A model generated the notes under the pieces. The model was not told the origin of the DNA. It saw only the letters and a program-made list of their open reading frames with translations, and did no database searches. This document shows positions 6,994-12,820 of a stretch of 12,820 bases of DNA, in pieces (the first letter of the stretch is position 1; each line of letters opens with the position of its first letter). Source of the stretch: Rikenellaceae bacterium (lineage in GTDB: Bacteria > Bacteroidota > Bacteroidia > Bacteroidales > UBA932); NCBI GenBank assembly GCA_900767405.1, contig CAAFZB010000071.1, positions 1-12,820 of the forward strand, in the 5' to 3' direction. The position numbers and the translations under genes are program-made.

Positions 6994-9900
6994 AGAAAGT
7001 TAAAGTTATACCGCCCATCAGCAGTCTCTGCTGAGGATAATAACCATTGTTTACTCCAGGTGACTCGGGGTCTATTCCGGCAGGAAGTCCGGACAGGGTG
7101 AAGAGGTTCTGACCCTCGACAAAAATCCTGAACGCCTCTATCCCGGCCTTCTTTGTCCACACCTGAGGGAAAGTATATCCCAACTGGGCAGTCTTGAGTC
7201 TCAGATATTTACCGTCACGAATCCAGAATGTGCTGCTGAGTCCGTTGTCTCCACCGTGGCTTGTGGTGCTGAGCGTAAGACGAGGGAAGGTCGCATTCTT
7301 GTTGTATTCGCTGTATGCATTCTCCACAAGGAACAGAGGAGAGTTTCCTCCTTCCTTGAAAGTCTGGGTCCAGATTGTATTGTCGTCATACCCGTTGTAG
7401 TAGGTACCCGTCATAGAAATGTCGAACAGGGCGCCTCCCGTGAACTGGGCATTGAAGTCTATTCCGTTCCAATTGATATTGAGATTGAGACCGTAGGTAA
7501 GACGGGGCCTGTTGGAGCGTCCGAAATAACCCTTGTCATCCTCGTCAATCTTTCCGTCACCGTTCAGGTCCTTGTACTTGATGTCTCCAATGTTGGGACG
7601 CGTGCCGAACCAGGCGCTGTTGTCAATCTCCTCCTCGCTCTTGTAAAGGCCGTCTGCCTGCCAGCAGAGGATGCTTCCGTAAGTGGTTCCGGCCACCTTG
7701 CGGTAATCTACGATATTGGGTTCGTCATTATATACGAGCCAGCGGGTGTGAGAGAAGGTAAGGCTACCGGTAATGTCGTAGTAGAACGGCTTTCCGCCAA
7801 GGTCAACGTGATTGCGGTGGCTTACCATTATATCTATACCCTTTGCATCTATCGAGTTCTTGTTAACCCAGGTAGGATAGTATCCGCCCATAGAACTCGG
7901 GAAACCGGTGCTCTGATAGGTAAGCATATCGTAGGTGTAATTGTAGAAACCGTCCACCTCGAAACCGAGCAGGCCGTTCCACATTGTCATATCGAAACCT
8001 ACGTTGTAGCTCAGGGTCTTCTCCCAGGTAAGGTCTGTGTTGGGGATTCCTGACACATAGTATGCGGGTACAATCTTGGTACTGCCGTTCAAAAGGCCGT
8101 ATGCAACGTTTGCCCCGTACTGGCTGTACGTACTCAGGAACATATACTCGCTAACGCTGTCGTTTCCTAGCAGACCCACGCTTGCGCGGAGCTTGAGGTC
8201 GGTGATAGCCTTTGCGCTCTTCATCCAGTCTTCCTTCGACATTCTCCATCCGATTGAACCCGAAGGGAAGAAACCCCAGCGGGTCTTGTTCATTCCTGCA
8301 AATTTGTAGGAACCGTCATATCGGCCCGTGAATTCGGCAAGGTACTTCTCGTCGTAATCATATTTGAGACGGAAGACATAACCTGCGCTTCTTGAGGCGC
8401 TGCTCCATCCCGAAACAGGGCTCGTGGTAGGAACACCGTTGCTGAGCTCGGGAAGAGAAGCGAACGGCAGGTTCTTTATATATGCCGCCAGACCGTTGCC
8501 TTTGTACTGGCGAACCTCCACAAGGGCAAGGGCGTCGACGTTATTCTTTCCAAAACTGTTGTGATAACCTATGCTTCCCTGGCCGACAAGCTGGAGAGAA
8601 TAGGTCGACCCTTCACCCAGGTTTATCACGTTGTCCGAAACGTGAGGGTTGTCGGTTCTCTTGGTCCATACCCACTCGTCCCCAACCTTGGTATGGCTCG
8701 CCATCTCATAGGGAGTACTAAGGTTCTTGTTGTAGGAATTCGACCAGCTGAAAGAGCCCGAAGCCTTGAGGAACAGACCCTTGAGGAAGGGGAAATTGTA
8801 ACACAGCTCCATATTGGCCGAGAAATCGAAACTCCTTGTCTGTTTATATCCCGATTCATATATCGCCGCAAGCGGACTTACCAGGAAAGACTGATTGTTC
8901 TGAACGGCACCGGTATAAACTCCTTCGTGTTTCTCTGGCAGATAAGGATGCATCTGCACTGCCTGACGGGAGATACTGAACCATCCGGCCTCGGTACCGC
9001 CGTCGGAATCAGATCCTCCGGACAGATATGCGGGAGTGTTTCTTGTACTGTAAACTCCGCTTATACCAACCTTGTAGTCCAGATTCTTGCCAATGGTACC
9101 TTCGACGTTTGAGCGGATATTATAGCGCTGGTAATTGAAGTTCTTGATGTTACCCTTCTGAGAAAGGAAACCCAGGGAGGTAAAATAACGGGCTTTGTCG
9201 GTACCGCCCTGCACTGTAACGTTGTGCTTCTGGGTAACACCTGTACCGAACACCTTGTTTATGTAATCGACGTTGTCCCATCCGTCCTCGGGATTCCCGT
9301 TCTTCATTGCGGCGATATTCTCCTGAGTGAAGTAAGGGACATACTGGTCTGCCGATGCAATTTCACCGTTTGCCAGCTGGTCCATCATCTGGGCTACGTT
9401 ATAGTAATAAGCAAACTGGGGACCGTCCATAAACTTAGGGAAATTGGCGTTCATAGAAGCGCCCACGGAGCCGTTGTAAGTAATTTTCACGTCTCCCTTG
9501 TCTCCCTTCCTGGTTGTGATGATAATCACACCGCCGGCTGCCTGCAGACCGTAAACTGCCGCAGATGCACCATCCTTGAGCACAGATACGCTCTCTATGT
9601 CGGCGGGATCTATGTCATTGATATTGTCAACGGGGAAGCCGTCGACCACATAGGATACTCCGTAAACAGAACCGCGGATTCTGAGCGAAGCCTGATCCAG
9701 ACCAGGCTCTCCGGACTCCTGCACCGAAGATATACCGGGAAGACGTCCGGCAAGCACCTGAGATACGTTGGTAGCGGGAGCCTTCATAAGGTCTTCTCCC
9801 TTTATTGCCGAAACGGCACTGGTAAGCGAACTCTTCTTCTGAGTTCCGTAACCTACAACCACAACGTCTTCGAGGAAAAGATTGTCCTCCTTCATTACGA

Positions 9901-10168
9901 CGTCCAAGACCTTTTCTCCCTTGAATTTATGCGAGAAAGACTCGAGTCCAATGCAACTGTACTCGACTGTAGCCCCATCGGGAACAGAAATGGAGTACTT
10001 TCCGTCGGCATCGGTAATGGTCCCGTTGGTAGTTCCGGCAATCATAACCGTTACTCCTTCGAGAGGGGCCCCGTTTTCGTCTTTCACCACACCCTTGAGT
10101 GCGTTCTGGGCAAATGCCGCGAACCCAAGGCTCAAAAGCAGAATGACAGAAAAAAGTTTTTTACTCAT
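6992..10168 (-). CDS. SusC/RagA family TonB-dependent outer-membrane transporter
   Basis: This 1058-residue protein forms the outer-membrane pore that imports glycan fragments using TonB energy. A Sec signal peptide covers about residues 1-20 (cleavage after AFA). A carboxypeptidase-regulatory-like Ig domain follows (about 23-93; LKGVVKDENGAPLEGVTV). The TonB-box-like segment DVVVVGYGTQ is at 101-110. The plug spans about 115-225, with LAGRLPGIS, the RIRG motif, VVDGFPVD and SVLKDGASAAVYG. The beta-barrel runs to a C-terminal aromatic (ITLTF). A calcium-loop-like DLNGDGKIDEDDKG segment, common in SusC proteins, precedes the last strands. There is no N-terminal STN domain, so direct signalling to a FecR-type anti-sigma factor is not expected. 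It is paired with the SusD-like gene downstream and follows the GHL10 gene by 13 bp. The reading frame is intact. Confidence 0.97.
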   Translation of the reverse strand: MSKKLFSVILLLSLGFAAFAQNALKGVVKDENGAPLEGVTVMIAGTTNGTITDADGKYSISVPDGATVEYSCIGLESFSHKFKGEKVLDVVMKEDNLFLEDVVVVGYGTQKKSSLTSAVSAIKGEDLMKAPATNVSQVLAGRLPGISSVQESGEPGLDQASLRIRGSVYGVSYVVDGFPVDNINDIDPADIESVSVLKDGASAAVYGLQAAGGVIIITTRKGDKGDVKITYNGSVGASMNANFPKFMDGPQFAYYYNVAQMMDQLANGEIASADQYVPYFTQENIAAMKNGNPEDGWDNVDYINKVFGTGVTQKHNVTVQGGTDKARYFTSLGFLSQKGNIKNFNYQRYNIRSNVEGTIGKNLDYKVGISGVYSTRNTPAYLSGGSDSDGGTEAGWFSISRQAVQMHPYLPEKHEGVYTGAVQNNQSFLVSPLAAIYESGYKQTRSFDFSANMELCYNFPFLKGLFLKASGSFSWSNSYNKNLSTPYEMASHTKVGDEWVWTKRTDNPHVSDNVINLGEGSTYSLQLVGQGSIGYHNSFGKNNVDALALVEVRQYKGNGLAAYIKNLPFASLPELSNGVPTTSPVSGWSSASRSAGYVFRLKYDYDEKYLAEFTGRYDGSYKFAGMNKTRWGFFPSGSIGWRMSKEDWMKSAKAITDLKLRASVGLLGNDSVSEYMFLSTYSQYGANVAYGLLNGSTKIVPAYYVSGIPNTDLTWEKTLSYNVGFDMTMWNGLLGFEVDGFYNYTYDMLTYQSTGFPSSMGGYYPTWVNKNSIDAKGIDIMVSHRNHVDLGGKPFYYDITGSLTFSHTRWLVYNDEPNIVDYRKVAGTTYGSILCWQADGLYKSEEEIDNSAWFGTRPNIGDIKYKDLNGDGKIDEDDKGYFGRSNRPRLTYGLNLNINWNGIDFNAQFTGGALFDISMTGTYYNGYDDNTIWTQTFKEGGNSPLFLVENAYSEYNKNATFPRLTLSTTSHGGDNGLSSTFWIRDGKYLRLKTAQLGYTFPQVWTKKAGIEAFRIFVEGQNLFTLSGLPAGIDPESPGVNNGYYPQQRLLMGGITLTF

Positions 10169-10181
10169 AATATGATTTGAT

Positions 10182-11483
10182 TTATTTTTGTTTCATAGCA
10201 TCTGCAAGGTCATCCCAAAGATGATGCTTGTCCAGATGTGAGATATCGAATACCATAACTCCACCGGTAGATTTGATCGACTGCCTTACCGCCGGCGCAA
10301 ATTTCTCCATTTCTCCCAAATACTGCTCCACATAAATGGAACCTATGACGGGAACCACGCCCCTGGTAATCCTCTTAGCCAGTTCGGCTCCGCCCTCAAC
10401 GCTGTAGCAATAAGTAAGGTCCAGTTTGAGACCTGCCTCACTGCTCTGACCCTTGGTCTGTACCGCGTTGTCTATATCTGCCTTGGTAATGTACGAATAG
10501 TACAGCCCTGTCATATAAATGTCGAGCAGCTCGGCATAACCGGCATTCTTATACTCAGGGGTAGCCCAGTCGAAATCTACGCTGGGGTCATACTCCCTGG
10601 AAGCCCAGTTTACACCAACCTGATTGTATGTAGGATACCAGGCTCCGGTGTAATCACCTATCTGCAAGGCAGGATTTATCGCCTTAAGTTCGTTGTGGGT
10701 CCTCTCCACGAAATCGTGGATAACCATAGCCCTCCACTCGCACCATTTGTTGAAATGCTTGCCGGGAACCCAGTTCTGCCGCAGTTCCCCGTTCTCGTCA
10801 TACCAGCTCAGGATGTCTTCGGGGTAATTCTCCACCTCGACTCCGGCATACTGCTCGAACTGAGTCTTTGAAAGTTCACTGAAATCGGCCGTGACCCCGT
10901 CGTAGCGCACCCGGTCAAAGATAAGCCCGTCACAGGCCGGATACTTTTCCACGAATTCCCTGAGAATGGCGAGCTCATACTCCTGAACCTCGGGATTCGA
11001 AGGATTGAGCATTCCGTTGTAATTTCTCTTGTCCTGGCTGATGGGAATAAGTTCTCCCCTGTTGTAACAGATACTCTGCCAGTCAGAATGGTCTGCGTAG
11101 ATAATTCCGCGGTCCATAAAATTGTGACCACCGCAGAAAACGTTCAGGCTGGCAAACACCTTTAGTCCAAGTTCGTGCCCGTACTCAAGGAAATAGCCCA
11201 TCATATCGTAATTCCTCGACCTCTCCACTCCCTCGAACGGACTCATATAAGGCGCTATCCCGCTATCGTACAACACCTCACCCATAATGGACTTGACGTC
11301 AACAACTACATTCCCGAACCCCAGGCCCTTTACTTTTTCAAGGTACAGGCGGATGGAATCGGGTTTTGAGAGCGCCGAATAGTTGGCCTCGCAGTCAAAC
11401 CACATATAGTTGTTTTCCGGCTTTGCAGCACTGCAGGCCGTCAGCAAGACCGTAAAAGCCAATATTTTATACAGCCTTCTCAT
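10182..11483 (-). CDS. GHL10-type (family 10 glycosylhydrolase-like) lipoprotein, compact form
   Basis: This 433-residue protein has a short lipoprotein signal (LLTAC, Cys17) and almost no linker before the TIM-barrel-like domain (about 26-433). It is clearly paralogous to the protein at 2200-3636. Shared features are MWFDCEANY (27-35), NVVVDVKSIMGEVLYDS (58-74), LNPSNPEVQEYE (159-170), DGLIFDRVRYDG (185-196), GAWY...GVNWASREY (280-298) and VMVFDISHL (409-417). The family is predicted to cleave glycosidic bonds; the substrate is not known, and Asp190 in the IFDR motif is a candidate acid. It lacks the paralogue's Pro-rich linker, so it may sit closer to the membrane or face the periplasm. Its ATG lies 2 bp after the epimerase stop, and its stop is 13 bp before the susC-like start, so it is in the operon. 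Confidence 0.83.
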   Translation of the reverse strand: MRRLYKILAFTVLLTACSAAKPENNYMWFDCEANYSALSKPDSIRLYLEKVKGLGFGNVVVDVKSIMGEVLYDSGIAPYMSPFEGVERSRNYDMMGYFLEYGHELGLKVFASLNVFCGGHNFMDRGIIYADHSDWQSICYNRGELIPISQDKRNYNGMLNPSNPEVQEYELAILREFVEKYPACDGLIFDRVRYDGVTADFSELSKTQFEQYAGVEVENYPEDILSWYDENGELRQNWVPGKHFNKWCEWRAMVIHDFVERTHNELKAINPALQIGDYTGAWYPTYNQVGVNWASREYDPSVDFDWATPEYKNAGYAELLDIYMTGLYYSYITKADIDNAVQTKGQSSEAGLKLDLTYCYSVEGGAELAKRITRGVVPVIGSIYVEQYLGEMEKFAPAVRQSIKSTGGVMVFDISHLDKHHLWDDLADAMKQK

Positions 11484-11485
11484 AA

Positions 11486-12658
11486 TTACAGAGTTTCAAG
11501 AATCTGCCAAATCTGATACAAACCTCTGGGAACGTGGAAGCAACCCTTCCACTTGCCGCCCTTGAGAGGCAGCAGCACCTCTCCCCTGCGGTTAAGGTAA
11601 CCGTACCATTCGGGATATTCCTGATCCTTGAAATGTTCCCAGGTATATTTATGGAGTTTTTCGAACCACTCCAGGCATTTCACGTTACCTGTAAGCTGGT
11701 AGCCCTTGATCATAGCAATGCTGGATTCGATGTGAACCCACCAGAGCTTCTGGTCCCACTCAAGCTCCTGTGTAGGATACCCCTTGCGGTCCATAAAATA
11801 GAACAGCCCGCCGTATTCCTTGTCCCAACCGTATTCTATTACGCTCAGGGAAATTTCCACGGCCTTCTCTATGAGAGCCTTGTCTCCACGACGGACGCCT
11901 ATGTTCATAAGGAACCACATAGCCTCGAGGTCGTGTCCGGGATTGACTCTGCGGCCTTCGAAACAGTCCAGCAGGCTTCCATCGGGAGCGAGGTTCTCCA
12001 GGATTACCCCAAGGTCGGGCTGATAGAACACGTCGACTATCTCGTGAACGCTTTCGTCTATTGTCTTCTCTATAAGTTCGGGGTCGTTGATGATATCCTC
12101 AACCTCAAGCGCCATATTGCAGATAATCATAGGAAGCGCGAAATCCTTCATAGGGCGTGTCCCCGGAACAATCTTGCACCACTTCCCCTTAGGATTCGTG
12201 CGGCGCTCAAGAATGCGCTCGAATGTCTTCTTCGCTATAAGGGCATACTCCTCGCTCCCCGTTGCCTTTGCAAGCTGTGCGAATGCCATACAGGCAAAAG
12301 TATTGGAGAAAATATTGTAGGGGTAAACGATAGGCTTTCCTTCACGGGTCACAGAAAAATAGAAATCGTAATTCCCGTCGTGTCCGTATTTCTTGAGGAA
12401 CTCAGCTCCCTGGGTGGCAGCTTCCAGCCATTGAGGATTCTTTTCCAGGTTGTTGTACAACATAGCAAACATCCATACCTCACGGCCCTGCAGCCAAATG
12501 AATTTGTCTGTATCAAAGACACTTCCGTCCCTGTTCAGGCAAGAGAAATATCCGCCGAATTCCTTATCCTGAGATTTCTCCAACCAGAAAGGCAGCACCC
12601 TGTCGAGGAGTTCTCCACGATACTGCTGCGCAAGTTCTTTAAAGTTTAATTCGCTCAT
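11486..12658 (-). CDS. N-acylglucosamine 2-epimerase (AGE) family sugar epimerase
   Basis: This 390-residue protein is close to the usual length for renin-binding-protein/AGE enzymes. It has no signal peptide, so it should be cytoplasmic. Family landmarks run along an alpha/alpha barrel: WLQGREVWMFAML (55-67), NPGHDLEAMWFL (239-250), KLWWVHIES (304-312) and GCFHVPRGLY (372-381). Arg59, His242, Glu311 and His375 fall where AGE enzymes carry their essential Arg, His, Glu and His residues. The family interconverts sugars at C2: N-acetylglucosamine to N-acetylmannosamine in AGE, or cellobiose/mannobiose-type substrates in relatives. The WVH and FHVPR forms favour the AGE branch, but the exact substrate is not proven. 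It is first in the operon and sits 2 bp before the GHL10 gene, suggesting that it processes a monosaccharide released by the imported glycan. No Shine-Dalgarno is visible; the leader is AT-rich. Confidence 0.9.
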   Translation of the reverse strand: MSELNFKELAQQYRGELLDRVLPFWLEKSQDKEFGGYFSCLNRDGSVFDTDKFIWLQGREVWMFAMLYNNLEKNPQWLEAATQGAEFLKKYGHDGNYDFYFSVTREGKPIVYPYNIFSNTFACMAFAQLAKATGSEEYALIAKKTFERILERRTNPKGKWCKIVPGTRPMKDFALPMIICNMALEVEDIINDPELIEKTIDESVHEIVDVFYQPDLGVILENLAPDGSLLDCFEGRRVNPGHDLEAMWFLMNIGVRRGDKALIEKAVEISLSVIEYGWDKEYGGLFYFMDRKGYPTQELEWDQKLWWVHIESSIAMIKGYQLTGNVKCLEWFEKLHKYTWEHFKDQEYPEWYGYLNRRGEVLLPLKGGKWKGCFHVPRGLYQIWQILETL

Positions 12659-12710
12659 TATATAGTGTTTAAGTTATTTTTAAGTTTGTCAATTTATGAA
12701 TTAGCCGAAT
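12659..12710. other. Short leader between the IS30 transposase and the operon
   Basis: Only 52 bp separate the transposase stop from the first PUL gene. The region is AT-rich. I looked for the Bacteroidetes promoter elements (TTTG at -33 and TAnnTTTG at -7) reading toward the epimerase and found no good, correctly spaced pair. A TTGACA-like hexamer occurs on the minus strand at about 12686-12691 without a convincing partner. The promoter may be inside the IS element or too divergent to recognise. Confidence 0.5.
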
Positions 12711-12720
12711 TTAATTTGAC
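12688..12720. repeat. Imperfect AT-rich inverted repeat at the end of the IS30 transposase gene
   Basis: On the minus strand GTCAA...AATT pairs with AATT...TTGAC across a CGGCT loop, with one mismatch and a 2-nt bulge. It overlaps the transposase stop codon. It lacks a following T run, so a terminator role is doubtful. It may include the terminal inverted repeat of the IS element, but the other end of the element is outside the window, so this cannot be tested here. Confidence 0.35.
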
Positions 12721-12820
12721 AGTGCAACAGCACTATCGGATGTAAAGTTAAACATTTTTTTGAAATACTCCAGCGGTGTCAGGTATCCGAGTGATTTTCT
12801 CGGTCGATTATTCAGCTTCC
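12711..12820 (-). CDS. IS30-family transposase, C-terminal end (partial, cut by the window edge)
   Basis: Thirty-five codons plus a TAA stop are visible, and the gene continues beyond the right edge. The translation begins KLNNRPRKSLGYLTPLEYF, the conserved C-terminal end of the DDE integrase core of IS30-family transposases (NNRPRK-x-LGY-x-TP-E). It ends in AVALSN; Bacteroidetes members often finish in a similar short VAL-containing tail. The visible frame is uninterrupted. The enzyme would cut and join the ends of the element during transposition. Its stop lies 52 bp upstream of the epimerase start, in the same orientation as the operon, so read-through or an outward promoter could drive the PUL. 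Confidence 0.85.
   Translation of the reverse strand, partial: KLNNRPRKSLGYLTPLEYFKKMFNFTSDSAVALSN
12711..12820 (-). mobile_element. 3' end of an IS30-family insertion sequence (partial)
   Basis: This is inferred from the transposase end. The outer boundary probably lies between the transposase stop and the epimerase start, within about 12659-12711, because IS30 elements carry their terminal repeat close after the transposase gene. The other end, and hence the target duplication, is outside the window. Confidence 0.65.

Noticed and set aside
9224..10180. Long plus-strand open frame opposite the susC-like gene
   Set aside because: It is antisense to a well-supported SusC plug region, its translation has no recognisable domain, and it is explained by codon bias of the real gene.
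11534..12649. Plus-strand open frame of 371 codons opposite the epimerase gene
   Set aside because: The minus strand encodes a full AGE enzyme with all key residues; the plus frame shows no family features.
11486..12658. Calling the locus a sialic acid (nan) operon
   Set aside because: Only the epimerase fits; no lyase, sialidase or sialic acid transporter is seen in the window.
12659..12710. A defined promoter for the operon
   Set aside because: TTGA and TAACTTAA fragments occur, but their spacing (about 12 nt) and matches are poor for the Bacteroidetes -33/-7 consensus.

Overview
The window looks like a polysaccharide utilization locus (PUL) from a gut-type Bacteroidales genome. The evidence is an adjacent SusC-like TonB-dependent transporter and SusD-like lipoprotein, several lipoproteins with Bacteroidetes-type lipoboxes, BACON domains, and mostly absent or weak Shine-Dalgarno sites. 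Base composition appears intermediate rather than strongly AT-rich, which fits a Rikenellaceae/Alistipes-like or uncultured Bacteroidales host better than classical Bacteroides. That placement is only an inference.

All genes read on the minus strand, right to left. At the right edge (12711-12820) is the 3' end of an IS30-family transposase. About 50 bp downstream of it begins a seven-gene run: an N-acylglucosamine 2-epimerase family enzyme (12658-11486), a GHL10-type glycoside-hydrolase-like lipoprotein (11483-10182), SusC (10168-6992), SusD (6979-5327), a lipoprotein with a DUF5018-like N-terminus and a propeller-like C-terminus (5324-3636), a second GHL10-type lipoprotein (3636-2200), and a lipoprotein with BACON-like domains and a related propeller-like C-terminus (2172-202). 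Gaps are +2, 13, 12, 2, -1 and 27 bp, so this is almost certainly one operon. A strong 12-bp GC hairpin with a T tract ends it 22 bp past the last stop. Beyond that, bases 1-147 hold a cluster of short palindromic intergenic repeats.

Inferred working model: the four non-Sus lipoproteins and SusD bind and process a glycan at the cell surface, SusC imports the product through the outer membrane, and the cytoplasmic epimerase interconverts a released sugar at C2 (GlcNAc/ManNAc is the classic pair of this family). The locus has no CAZyme from a well-characterised family, no regulator and no inner-membrane transporter inside the window. It contains two pairs of paralogues, two GHL10 proteins and two propeller proteins, whose activity and ligand are not evident. 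The substrate is therefore unknown. The IS30 element sits where the operon promoter would be expected, so the element may have separated the operon from its regulator or may supply transcription itself.
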